From the NCBI GenBank assembly GCA_004352715.1, contig SCFE01000077.1:1856423-1920422 (forward strand): a stretch of DNA of 64,000 bases, given 5' to 3'. Positions 47,501 through 59,170 of this stretch are shown piece by piece. A program made the translations under genes and the position numbers. Source of the DNA: Hofstenia miamia. Its lineage: Eukaryota; Xenacoelomorpha; Acoela. The notes beneath the pieces are model-generated. The model saw only the letters and a program-made list of their open reading frames with translations. It searched no databases and was not told the DNA's origin. Numbering within the stretch: the stretch's first letter is position 1; every line of letters begins with the position of its first letter.

Positions 47501-50500
47501 ATTGTTATGATATTAATACTTTTTGTCAATTAGAAACATCTAAATGCAAGCAACATCTGTTTTAATGACATTTTTGTATATATATATATATATATATATA
47601 AGGACGAAAACAATTCTTTTTTATAAACAGGATTTTCACCATAGAAATGATATACATCTTTATTTGGCATTTTGAATTTTCGCTTTTTTGTACAATCAAT
47701 TAATCCAAAATTGCCTCAAATCTTCATCGAACTAATGGCCAAAAGCAACTACCTTGAAAATTCAGGGGTCCGAAGATGTTATCGGTCATAGACGAGTAAC
47801 AGAAGTAAATTGAAAACAAAAGCTGCTGAAAACGAGAGATAATCTTTTATAGAAGAGACATACCTCCGTGAGTGAAATAATATCGATTAAGACTGTACTT
47901 TCATTTCAAGGTAATAAAGTATTGTACAACTGTGACCACCAATGCTTACATAAACTGCCTAATTGCTTCTATTTATGTATGGTAATGCCAAACCGCCCAG
48001 AGTAAAAGCAGTAGAGAGTTTCTTGTTACAGAAGTGTGTCATCAGACTGAAACAACCTGTCTTCAGTTTTGACGTCAATTTCTTCGATCGATTCATTTTC
48101 CGAAGCTTTGAAACCTATCGCAATAATGTTATTTACCAAGATGCTGCACAGTTAGTCACATCACTCTTATCGTTTTTAGAATCATCACTACGCGTGAAGT
48201 GAATAGTGAATATTCGTCACTTAAAACCGACGTTGAAGACATTTTTTCAAATTATGGTGACTACTTGGAAATATTTATTACTATTATTGTTAGGTTTTGT
48301 TACTGCTCCTTTTTTAATATACACATAAATTGTCGAGTTAATTGCATTCTAAAGGAAATAAAGTTTTGAATTTTTTTATTATATCTAAATTTTTAATTTT
48401 TATTAACGCATTTTTACATCAAATGTTGATACCATGTCTTTGTCTGCAAAATATTGAGCGGAAGTCAAATTCCAGTGTTAGCTCAGTGTATCAAAATTCT
48501 TCATGCTGCCTCAATGTCGCACATTGAAAGTGTTAGCATCTGTTGAATATGACCTGCATTTATAATGTTGGAGGAAGCAAATATAAATCCGACCCAGCTG
48601 CTATTTTATCTTAAAATTATAGCTGCACGAAGAAAAGTGAATGATCAAAGGCCATTATCCAGTAATTTTAAATTTTCTATGTTGCTTAGATTTTACCTAA
48701 TACAAATTACTGTTTGGCTAAATTTATCTTTCTTTCTTTCTTTTAAAAGCCTTTATATTAAATAATTTGTTTGAACTTACCATAAATTGCTATGCTCTGG
48801 ACTTATTGGAATTTCTTTACATCCTGCTATCATGATATGATGCGCTCCACCATGGGGATTGGAAGCCTCAAATCCATCTAAACTATATTTCTGACACTAA
48901 TACAAAATTATGAGAAATGCAAATGTTAGATTTGAAGTTAAAATTAATGTTTTAAATGAGTATAACTCTAAAAAAGATAATATAGTGAAAAGTGATTTCA
49001 GCATTCAAATGATTTACTTATTCTAAATTATATATCAACAATATTGAATGCTATTTATTTTTATAAATCGGCAGTTGAGCAAAATGCATGAACTTAATAT
49101 GATGAAGATCCATTTGACAATTTTGAATGGTTGTAATTAAGTAAATGTATTATACAAAAGACACTTACGCACGAACAAATCTTCATCTTTGCTTAGTTTT
49201 GTAGATGTGCAGAAGTATTCATTGTTCTAAAGGTATTGTCTAATTTACACATCTTGTAACAAACTAACATTTACTATTTGCATTATATTCCGTCAATTTA
49301 TAAATTACTTTTCATTACCTTTCTTAAAAAATGTAGATTGAAAGCAATAGAAAAATTAGAACACAAAATTATTTGTGTACATATGTTGTAAATTTAAAGG
49401 AATACTGAATAATAATTTAGTGTGATTCAAAGAAAGTCTGAAAGCATATTTTAGGATAAGTTTTTTACATTTTCAAGTAAAAATGGGGTTATGGGGGACC
49501 TCTTGTTACTTTAACTAAATTATTGCTAGTAAATTTTATTTTTCCCTTTTTTGATAATAGTAAATTTTAAGAAAGAGAGTGAAACATGGTAATACAAAAG
49601 CTTGCTTGATAACGGAAAGAAATCAAAACTATTGTCTATATATGAAATTTAAACCAACCTTGCAAAAAAGTTGGTCGGTCCTCGGTATTCCTCAGAAAAT
49701 AGGCGTGGAGGAAAGAGGCACTTTATTTTATAGTAATAGATAAAAGCGAAAAATCATAATATTGCTTTTAACGAGTGCGGATATTGGCATTTCTCTTGTC
49801 TGGTAATAACCCAATGTTCTTATTCATTAAGGAAATTAATCTTTATCTTTATAGCGTGCTTTAAGTATTCTGATCGCGCACTACCAATTCAAATGAAATA
49901 TTTAAAGTTAATTCTAGTGAGCGACAAATTTTCTCCTTATTTTCATTCGAATATTGCGTAATTCTCCCTCGCTGACGTAAATTAAATCTAATTCTTCATT
50001 TTTAACATTGAGAAAAAATAAATGGGAATAAGTTCAACAATACTTAATTTTATACAAATTTGTGATGTATGACAGTCATGCTCGAAAATTCGATCAATTT
50101 CCAATGTACACTTCCCGAATTTTCTCTCGAATTTTTATCCGAAATTTTACATAGGCCTATGGAAAATTAAAAACTTAATTTTTAGAATCGTTGTTTTTTT
50201 CCTATACTTCGAGTGACTGAATAGGGCTTAAAATCAGATAGAAGGCTTAATAAGTTCAAAATGATTATTTATTTACAAATATAATTACCTTTTTTGAGTA
50301 CAAGTAAACAGTTTATTATCCATACTCTGAGTAAATTTTTTATCTTCAGCTGCAGTAAAACCCTTTGCAGCTATCTTTAAGTCTTGCTAGAGCTGTTCTT
50401 TGGAGCCTTACTGTCTTCCATTGAGGTAAAAGTTCCAAAGCCTCCTCAGAAATTCTCTATTGGATATAAATCCTATAATGAAGCAGGGCAATCCATTACT

Positions 50501-52258
50501 TTTTATCTTTCATCCATTTGGACGCTAACCACTCTACATCTTGTTGGTTTAGAAATTTTACTTACTCCTGCTGCTCCAAAGATTTTAGCACTGCTGCTAA
50601 AAGGATTTCTATCCACTTCACGTTTAACATGTGTTATGTCAAGACTTGTCAACTTGCATCTGGCTGTTCTGTTTTGGTCATAAACCTTGATGGTACGGTG
50701 ATCTCGTCCTAGCATCTTTGAAATTTCCAATGTAGAGCACCCTTCGCCAATTCTTTTGACAATTTTAGTTTTCTCAGACTTAGAAAGATCATTGACTTTA
50801 TCCATATCGAAAATAACATAGGGTATGTGCGAAAACATGTATTTTTAGGCAATTCATAGCGTGCTTTTGGCCAACTAATACAATAAAATTTTCATAATTT
50901 GCATAATTTGCATAATTTCGTGGCACACCTAATTTTCAAATTTGCTCGAAGTAAACATAATCTAAGTAATAATTTAACAAAAATTGTGATAGGTCTTTCC
51001 AGTTACATAAAATATGAAGTAAAATGAAGAAAAAATCACACTCTCTATATATTCTTTGAAAGAAAATCTAAAAAACGTACTTGCCTAATTTCATGCACCC
51101 ATTGTAGAAATATTCTTGCATGAAATTAAATGTCTGTATTTGTTAGTTTTTGCTAATGGAAGGGAAATAAATAATTTTGTTTAATTTCAGTATACTGGAA
51201 TGGGCTACAAAACGTAAAAATGTAAACATTTTAATGTCTTACTTAAAAAACCTTTGCTTCTGAAGCTCTTCTAAAGACCTTAGGACTGTACGCTGGTGAG
51301 ACTACACATGACAAATAATTGATTTTCAGTGTATAATGCAAAGTTTAAAAATTAAGTTTTTTGCTTTCCAATAAGTGCTTTATTTTAAAATTAATACTAG
51401 GCCAGTTACTCGCGAATAAACCACCAGACATATTAACCTAAAGGGAAGCTTCTATCGAATGTTGTTATACTTGGGATCGTTTGTAATATGAGATTAAGAA
51501 TAATAATAAGAGTGATCTTATTTTTTTGTTTCTATTTCTCTTTTTTATCAACTAAATGAATTGTATCATAGCAAATTATATTGGCGAACTCAGACTCTCA
51601 TTGCGATGAAGTATGTTATGAATTTATCTTTAGGATTTGAAAGCCTTGATTTTGTAGAATTATTCTCATCCTATTGACTCTTATGTATCGTAGAGATGTT
51701 TTAATGGGATTTGCTATAATACGGTTTTTAATAAGTTTTCAATCGGTTTTCTTCACTTCAATGTTAGTCTTGGTCAATAATGATTACGTATTCTTTTTTG
51801 TTATCGATTAAACTTCATTTCAAAACGGGCATAAGGCCATTGTGATGTTAAGTGGCCGCTAAGAAATTGGCGACCAATACCCGTTATTATATGAACCAAA
51901 ATGTAAATTAGGTCTCCTCACAATTGCATGTTTCGCTTAACAGAAGTTCGGTAGCTAAAAACGTGTCGTAGACAGCATAAAAATGCTGGCCATTACGCAC
52001 TTTTTCCTTTGCTTGCAGAGAAAAGTTTGAAGAATTTATAGTAAAATACGTTTATAACAGCTGCTCTACATGTATATTATTCGGTTGTTTTTAAGGAATT
52101 TTTTTATCATATCAATTTTTTTGTCAATTACAATGTTTAAGACTATTAATAATAAGAAATCGGCTTACATGTGAAGGTTTGACATTTGGGAGCTTTAGAG
52201 TGAGCGTTTCTCCATTTATATGTAAGAAATGTGCTGTAAAAACCAAAAGAAGAAGCAT
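44598..52258 (-). CDS. PHM: Peptidylglycine alpha-hydroxylating monooxygenase (PHM), complete, eight exons
   Basis: Minus-strand exons 52258-52169, 49226-49169, 48877-48781, 47486-47296, 45919-45794, 45748-45665, 45549-45372 and 44811-44598 join in consistent phase to 1038 nt (345 residues plus stop). PHM is a copper- and ascorbate-dependent enzyme of the secretory pathway. It hydroxylates glycine-extended peptides, the first step of C-terminal amidation. Visible: hydrophobic signal peptide from Met1 (MLLLLVFTAHFLHI); EYFCTSTKL; CuA ligands His62, His63 (AHHIM) and His137 (IQVHYG); CuB ligands His211 and His213 (YRVHAHG) and Met282 (NDEMCN); IGRKSPQLEQKFYPV. The protein ends soon after the PHM core and no PAL lyase domain follows, so it is the single-function form. 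An in-frame ATG 31 codons upstream (52351) would bury the signal peptide and is not preferred. Introns 1 and 3 hold dead transposons. Confidence 0.93.
47955..48245 (+). mobile_element. Mariner transposase relic in PHM intron 3
   Basis: LLFMYGNAKPPRVKAVESFL then VIRLKQPVFSFDVNFFDRFI and FRSFETYR match the catalytic stretch HDNARPH...LKQPPYSPDLNxxDRxxF of mariner transposases. The family resembles that at 600-3223. The DN motif reads GN and the ends are not visible, so it is a scrap. It lies antisense to PHM. Confidence 0.55.
50300..50838 (-). mobile_element. Tc1-like transposase relic with the centre deleted, in PHM intron 1
   Basis: The minus strand starts with an intact helix-turn-helix region (DLSKSEKTKIVKRIGEG, then STLEISKMLGRDHRTIK, 50800-50690). 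It soon jumps to C-terminal landmarks: DLYPIENF (DxNPIENxW motif) near 50470 and AAKGFTAAEDKKFTQSMDNK near 50350-50300, in changing frames. The DDE centre is missing. Confidence 0.65.
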
Positions 52259-54775
52259 GGCGTTCGCTAAATAAATTTTGTGTATTAAGTTTCTCCTATT
52301 CAACGTAAAATATATTCCCACTCTTAGTCTCTTAGGAGATTGATTACGCATCTGTGATTGGATGCTTTGATTTTTACGAGCAAGCGCAATCTGCTAGTCA
52401 ATACGGAGATGCGACACTATCACTTTAAATTTGGAAAACAAGGATTTTATTACCACCAAGCACCGCAATAAATTCATTACGCCATCATATATTACTTTCG
52501 AGAAGAGCATGAAAAGCTTCTAAAGCCTAGACGAATGCAATGTAGCTTTAAGAGAAATTTAAATTTTATTAAAATAAACACGTCATCATTGTGAATTAAA
52601 AATTTTAGGAATGATTTTTGATCAGAACAGGACACCTGAATGAGCGCAATTCAACAAGTATCAATATGTTTTTTTGAATTATTTTCTTTCCCATAAGAAC
52701 AATCGCAAGAATAAGTCAGACATTCAACACTTGATCCCAATTGAATTTGCTAGTTTTTAATACAACAATGCTAAGCCAATTATAGCGCGCAGTGTGATAG
52801 GATAGTTTTGAAAAAAATTATTTGAATTATTCCAATGTGGATTCGTATCGTAATTGATTTAGCAACAAAAGTTTCATAGTTTGTGCGAGGTCTATTAAGG
52901 AATATTCGCATAAATATAATTCTTGGCATAGATAGCAAATTGTGCTTGCTATGTCACAGAAGAGCAAGATAGCGCAACAAAGAGTGGGAACACATTGAAA
53001 AAAAATTGTTCTAAAATCTTCAAAGATACCGTTTAAGCAAATAAAATGGAAAATGTGATACTGCATGACGTTTTTAAGTGAAAGAGCTTGCATAAAGAGA
53101 TGTCTTACCGCTATTTAAAATTTGCATGTTAACGAGTGGCATTTTGCAAGGTAAATATATATATATATATATCAGTTTGTTTCTGCAATGAAAACATAAT
53201 GGAATTTGCATAAACCCGACGATACAAAATACTACTGAAATAATATTGAAGTTGTTGACTTGTTTTTAAGGCCACCCTATTTCAGTCCTATGCAAAATTT
53301 ATGGCGGATATTGTTTGTGACATTTGTAAAGAACGTGAAACATGTAGATTATATGTCGTGTCGAGGACATCGCCTTTTACAAGTTGTATTACTGTGACAT
53401 AACAAGCACAATTTTATACCTATTCCAAGAATTAATTTACTCTAATATATACAATTAATCAGTATTTTGTAATTATTAAGCTTTTCGCGGCGCACACTTC
53501 AAACATATTTTCGTTCAATTTTATCTCAATTATATAATTGATTTTTTACTGTCTGGGAAAATTTTTGCGGAGCAGTTTGATTTGCTAATCAATTTACGAC
53601 GAAAAAATAGGAAATTTCGATATTTGAAGGGTTAAAAAATTTGGTGAAACATAATTCTTTTTAAATATTTGTATTATTTTTTTAAATTTTTGTAATGAAT
53701 CCTTCAAATGCTTATTTTGGATTTAGTGTTTGATTTGGGCGACCTATTTGCATCAGCTCCCTGAAATTACTTTGTATTGCGTGGATTGAAATCTAAGTGT
53801 GTGAACGCATGTTGGATTGCGGATTGAAAAGTCACCCGACTTTTGTGACGAGTCCGGTAGAAACCATGCGTATAAAAAGGAAATAACTTATTTTAAGTAT
53901 TTTAACTAATCATTCGACATTAGTTTCAGTTTCAGTAAGATAAAAGACATTTTTAGCGTGGTTTACATTATTACACGTAACTGTAGTAATAAAGTTTAAA
54001 AATTAACAATTGATTTTAAGGCAATATTTCATATCCCACACATACATACACATGAATGGGGTTTTGGGCTAGTTGACCATTTAAGTATTGTGCCGGGTTT
54101 CATAAAACGAACTTACATTTAGAAATTGAATCTTTGTTGCTGATGCTGATCATGTTGAAATATGTCTGCAATGCAGCAATATTAATATGGGAAGATATGG
54201 TGGCGGGAATTAGCTAATCTTGCGATTATCCTTTCAAAGTAATTAAGGATCTCCTTTGTATGATCACTTAATCCAATTTTCTTGTTTAATTTATTTTATG
54301 AATAATTTTCATATTTTATTAATTTTGATTTTTATTATTGTTAGCTTTACATTTAATTTATTTTATATTTGTTATAACATTTTTGTTTTGGCATTCTTAC
54401 AAATGCATGTAAATCCCACAAATCATAGAGATCTTCCCTCGGACTTGCCGTTGTGTGAGTTTTTTCACAGAACAGGCACAATACACCACAACAGAGTCAT
54501 ATTCACTACAAAAGAGATTTCAATATAACAAATGTTTAGACCTGCATATTACACCTAATTCGAGTACTGTGAGGCAGGGACCAAAAATAAAACATGGGCC
54601 GGGACCAGGACAAATAAGATTAAATATTTGCTTCTATATTGTATTATATTTGTAAGCTTATTAAATTTATTAAGCTAAAATATTTCTGTACTGTTCGTTT
54701 TCAGCATTCAAATTGATTAATATAAGTACATTTTGTCTTATTACGAGAACAGAATTAAGTGCACCCATGGCCTAC

Positions 54776-54811
<36 letters not shown>

Positions 54812-54875
54812 ACAGAGTTAAAATTTCTGTCTTCTTGCATGTTTGATTAAACTTTGTTACTTAGAATACAGTGCA
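52259..54875. other. Intergenic between divergent PHM and RTCA
   Basis: Both promoters should lie here because the two genes are head to head. (TA)n tracts are at 53156-53172 and 54779-54810. No gene is recognisable. A GGGCCGGGACCAGGAC patch near 54600 is unusually GC-rich but has no known match. Confidence 0.4.
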
Positions 54876-55220
54876 ATGCCTCTTGTTGTTGACGGGTCCT
54901 TGTTGGAAGGCGGTGGACAAATTTTGCGGATTTCTTCAGTTTTGGCTGCTCTGTTTTCAAAAGATTTAACAATAGTAAAAATTAGAGGAGGTCGGAGCAA
55001 ACCTGGTCTACGACCTCAGCATATGCATGGACTTAAGCTAATCTCTGAGATGTCTGGATGCCAGTTACATAATTGTTTAGAAAATAGCTTAGAGGTGTCT
55101 CTGGACAGTTTTCCCAAAAAAGCGTTCTCGGGCGGTAACTTTATTGCTGATACGAAAACAGCCGGAAGTGTTTCACTTCTCTTGCAAATTGCACTTCCAT
55201 TCACTTTATTTAGTCAAAAG
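54876..55220 (+). CDS. RTCA: RNA 3'-terminal phosphate cyclase, first coding exon
   Basis: ATG at 54876 opens 115 residues ending at a GTAATT donor (55220/55221). The product is the N-terminal third of RNA 3'-phosphate cyclase, which uses ATP to turn RNA 3'-phosphate ends into 2',3'-cyclic phosphates. Family landmarks are DGSLLEGGGQILR (residues 6-18), IRGGRSKPGLRPQH (36-49) and DTKTAGSVSLLLQ (about 93-105). An upstream in-frame ATG (54843) adds 11 residues with no family similarity. The remaining roughly 240 residues, which would open with an LKGGTN-like segment, were not found in the visible sequence. They may lie in the N gaps, beyond 64000, or be lost. The sequence after the donor stays open to 55319 only by chance. 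Confidence 0.88.
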
Positions 55221-56999
55221 GTAATTTTTTTTAGATTTTGTATCACAGTAACTGAACCTTTACTTCCTGTAAACAATGAATTTCAATGTTTGCCGTTTGT
55301 ATATTTTCAGTTTACTTAATGAACGAAGTCAACCTGCTAATTTATTGCATTCAAATGAATTTATGTTTTTTCAAATCTTATATGCAGTCAGGTGCCATAA
55401 ACTGTTCTTTATATACCTAGACTATGATCTATAGTCATTGTGATTCATATCGTTTAATGTGCCATGTGCTGGTACTTATTTTTAATGTAAAATTTCGAAG
55501 TTTACTATTTTCCCAAACAACTACATTCTGTTGTATTAACCTCCTCAGTCCTTCCGTCCATTATATTGTACATACTTTGCCTTCGTAACACCTCACTTTA
55601 ACAAAGCATATCATTGTCAAACGCATCAGTGTGATTGTTTGAAACACTGGGGAAGTCTCTATCGTGTTGCGGGCTTATCGGATAAGCGTTTGGCTTTTGC
55701 AGCAGCATCAAATATTCCAGTATATTGGTTCATGTTCTGTCCATATGTGAAACATTATCCTTCCTTCAGACGTGGTGACATGTGAAGTTGCCATTAGTTG
55801 CAGTATAGTGAATTATGTTAGAAAAGACTGATCTGCAATGTAGTGCCAAGATTGTATGATTCTACCAGTTAGACTATAATTTGAATTACAGCCTCATCTT
55901 TCATTGAACTGGCTTTCTATTATTTTTCGACAATTGCATTGTTTTCACAATTTACTGCACGGTATTGAGATAATGTGTTTTGCGGGCCGCCAGTTGTTTT
56001 ATAAAACAGATCAACTGGCCACGACTACACAAAGCTTTCCCAGGAACTTATCTGAACATTTATGCTTTGTATATATTTCTTTTCTGTGGATTTGTGTTTG
56101 ATTACAATTGTAAGATACCTTGCACATTTTCGTCTGATGTATTTTTTGAAAGTCTGATTGGTTTTTTAAGGTTTTCGTTAGAAATCACCCTCAATGCTGC
56201 AGACAGACACTGGCACGCAATATTTTCCGCCCACAAAATCCTATATTCAGATCATTCTAACTTTTCAAAAGCGTCTGTTATTAATGACTTCTTAGCAACC
56301 ATATTTTTAAGTCTATCCGTGCTTGTGTTACATATATATTCCAGACACCGCTTTCCAGATTTTTAACCCTACATACAATATCAAGAATTAAAAGTTCCAT
56401 AACGAACTTATTTGAGGAAGTCATGTATTTGATAGTGGCGGCCTTTCGTACTTTAGGAGGTTTCTAGTACTCAAATGCCCAATTAGTCACCTTGTTATTT
56501 ATATCAAAACAAAATTTGCTGATTACAAACCTGCTGCCTATAGTGTTGAGTTTAACAATGAACTAATATAGCTCAGCTGATCATTTGCTTTTGACCATAC
56601 AGTACAATTATAGTAAGGGACACGAAATATATGGGTATTCAAGCATTCAAGTTGTCAATGATTTTCTAAGAGTTACAAGTCCTCTTTACAAAGGGATAAT
56701 GTTCACTTGCCATCAGAATTTTTGATGATAACGTACAATAACTGCAAGTTATTTCTTCGTTGTCTATCTGTGATCTCGTGAGCTAAATTCCCTACTTGAT
56801 TTGAGTTATATCATTTTCTACAGCGTACCTCATTTCCTCTCAATTATTCATTGAATATTGGAAATGGTCAAAACGTCGTGTTAGTACGTGTTCTTGTAGC
56901 ATGAACTTTGACGTCCTTTTCTCCAGCATCTCAACAGAGAATAAAAAATTTCTATCATTTTTTGCACGCTCAAATTGTGGTTAGGATTACTCACCCAAT
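55221..56999. other. RTCA intron or flank; possible decayed LINE near 56110-56700
   Basis: The minus strand gives a weak, interrupted reading (FVSLTIIVLYGQK near 56600, then WAENIACQCLSAALRVISNE near 56220) that could be the tail of a LINE protein. No intact ORF and no RTCA exon were recognised. Confidence 0.25.
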
Positions 57000-57545
57000 C
57001 AACAGACTGATGAGTGGGTGAATCCACGATCTAAGTCCGGACCTTAACCACTGGAAGTATGCCACTGAGGCCTGTTTGATCGTGAGAAACCTCTGGCGAC
57101 CCCTGGTGAGAGAGTGCTGATCTGTGTTGAGTCTGATCAGCAGAGTGAAGCCGAAGGCCGAACTTCAGTTGAGAGGTTTTTGCCTTTCCCGCTTTGGCCA
57201 ACCAAGGATACTAACGGTGGTAACTAAGAAAGCACTTGCTGGCTGCTATAGAGATCCGAAAATTATATTGGAGTGCGCAACACTGAATGCAAAGCAGCTA
57301 GTGATTAGAGACTCCGTGGACGATGTTTAAAAGTATGTCGGATCATAACTACCTGTGACACAGCAAAGCTGCCTCACAGGAAAGGCACATCAAGTGCTGG
57401 CTGTGGTCTATCTCCCAGGCCAGAAACAAAGAGTTATCCCTGCATGACTACCCCAGGAGACGCAATCATGGTCTAGCACCAGTAGCAGTCTCCCTAGCAG
57501 TGTTACCACTGCTACGCGTCATGAGTCTTAAGACAAAAGCGTAAG
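57000..57545. repeat. GC-richer repeat-like island, unclassified
   Basis: About half G+C in an AT-rich region, with sharp edges. It has a 68-codon ORF but no recognised domain. It could be a SINE or the 5' region of a LINE. No ends or target duplication are evident. Confidence 0.3.
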
Positions 57546-57589
57546 TAAACAATTTTGATTTTATGTAGAATGATGAATCTTTTTTAGCT

Positions 57590-57955
57590 GCTAGGAACAT
57601 ATTAGAGAACATGACAATAGGACTTAGTAGTCCATCAGGGAGAGCAGTTCTAATTTTTTGGCAAAGATTTCATCAAATTTATTTGTGTATCACGTTTTAT
57701 ACTCACACCAGCGGATTGAATTTCCTCTTTAAGCTGCTGCTTTGTGCCTGGGAACGGCTTCTCAACCTTCTTTCATGAACTTCCGAACATTTTCAATAGG
57801 CAAGGAATCTGTTGCATTAGCTGGCCATTGGAGAATGACGACGCTTGGTCGCGGCATCAGTCATGTGTAAATTTGGATGTGTGGCGTTCTGCTGGAGGAC
57901 CCATTTTGTTAGACAAAGAACATTGGCATACGCCAAGCATTTTTGAAGGAATAGT
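57590..57955 (-). mobile_element. Tc1-like transposase relic, C-terminal part
   Basis: The minus strand reads HTSKFTHD near 57865-57890, WPANATDSLPIENVRKF (a decayed DWPxxSPDLNPIENxW) near 57790-57840, and EKPFPGTKQQLKEEIQSAG near 57710-57765. This is the Tc1 order and spacing, across frame changes. The N-terminal part is not seen. An hAT end abuts it at 57957. Confidence 0.65.
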
Positions 57956-57956
57956 C

Positions 57957-58170
57957 CAGTGGTTCTCAACCGGGGTCTACATGGACCCTAGGGAGGTTAT
58001 GTAGCTTTACTGGGAATCCATTCACAAAAGGTAGTGAATTAGGGATCCAAGGTGATATTTTAGAGGTTCATAAGGCAATTCTAGTCCAGAATGTTTTTCA
58101 TTACTAAGAATAAATTTCTACAGAAATTTGCACTATCTTAAAATACTAAATTAAAAATATTCACGCAGCT
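57957..58170. mobile_element. hAT-like element end, cut by gap
   Basis: It starts CAGTGGTTCTCAACCGG, a classic hAT TIR. The inner part pairs with the element at 25296-25640 in opposite orientation. It runs into N at 58171. Confidence 0.65.
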
Positions 58171-59170
58171 NNNNNNNNNNNNNNNNNNNNNNNNNNNNNN
58201 NNNNNNNNNNNNNNNNNNNNNNNNNNNNNNNNNNNNNNNNNNNNNNNNNNNNNNNNNNNNNNNNNNNNNNNNNNNNNNNNNNNNNNNNNNNNNNNNNNNN
58301 NNNNNNNNNNNNNNNNNNNNNNNNNNNNNNNNNNNNNNNNNNNNNNNNNNNNNNNNNNNNNNNNNNNNNNNNNNNNNNNNNNNNNNNNNNNNNNNNNNNN
58401 NNNNNNNNNNNNNNNNNNNNNNNNNNNNNNNNNNNNNNNNNNNNNNNNNNNNNNNNNNNNNNNNNNNNNNNNNNNNNNNNNNNNNNNNNNNNNNNNNNNN
58501 NNNNNNNNNNNNNNNNNNNNNNNNNNNNNNNNNNNNNNNNNNNNNNNNNNNNNNNNNNNNNNNNNNNNNNNNNNNNNNNNNNNNNNNNNNNNNNNNNNNN
58601 NNNNNNNNNNNNNNNNNNNNNNNNNNNNNNNNNNNNNNNNNNNNNNNNNNNNNNNNNNNNNNNNNNNNNNNNNNNNNNNNNNNNNNNNNNNNNNNNNNNN
58701 NNNNNNNNNNNNNNNNNNNNNNNNNNNNNNNNNNNNNNNNNNNNNNNNNNNNNNNNNNNNNNNNNNNNNNNNNNNNNNNNNNNNNNNNNNNNNNNNNNNN
58801 NNNNNNNNNNNNNNNNNNNNNNNNNNNNNNNNNNNNNNNNNNNNNNNNNNNNNNNNNNNNNNNNNNNNNNNNNNNNNNNNNNNNNNNNNNNNNNNNNNNN
58901 NNNNNNNNNNNNNNNNNNNNNNNNNNNNNNNNNNNNNNNNNNNNNNNNNNNNNNNNNNNNNNNNNNNNNNNNNNNNNNNNNNNNNNNNNNNNNNNNNNNN
59001 NNNNNNNNNNNNNNNNNNNNNNNNNNNNNNNNNNNNNNNNNNNNNNNNNNNNNNNNNNNNNNNNNNNNNNNNNNNNNNNNNNNNNNNNNNNNNNNNNNNN
59101 NNNNNNNNNNNNNNNNNNNNNNNNNNNNNNNNNNNNNNNNNNNNNNNNNNNNNNNNNNNNNNNNNNNNNN
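58171..59170. other. Assembly gap (1000 N)
   Basis: Fixed-size N run followed at once by (ATA)n and a duplicated LINE segment. Confidence 1.

Noticed and set aside
48782-48896. PHM exon 3 starting at TTAG/TGTCAG (48896)
   Set aside because: That acceptor would need a GTGCGT donor and adds five residues before the HH motif. The acceptor at 48877 keeps phase with the GTAAGT donor at 49168 and the usual spacing.
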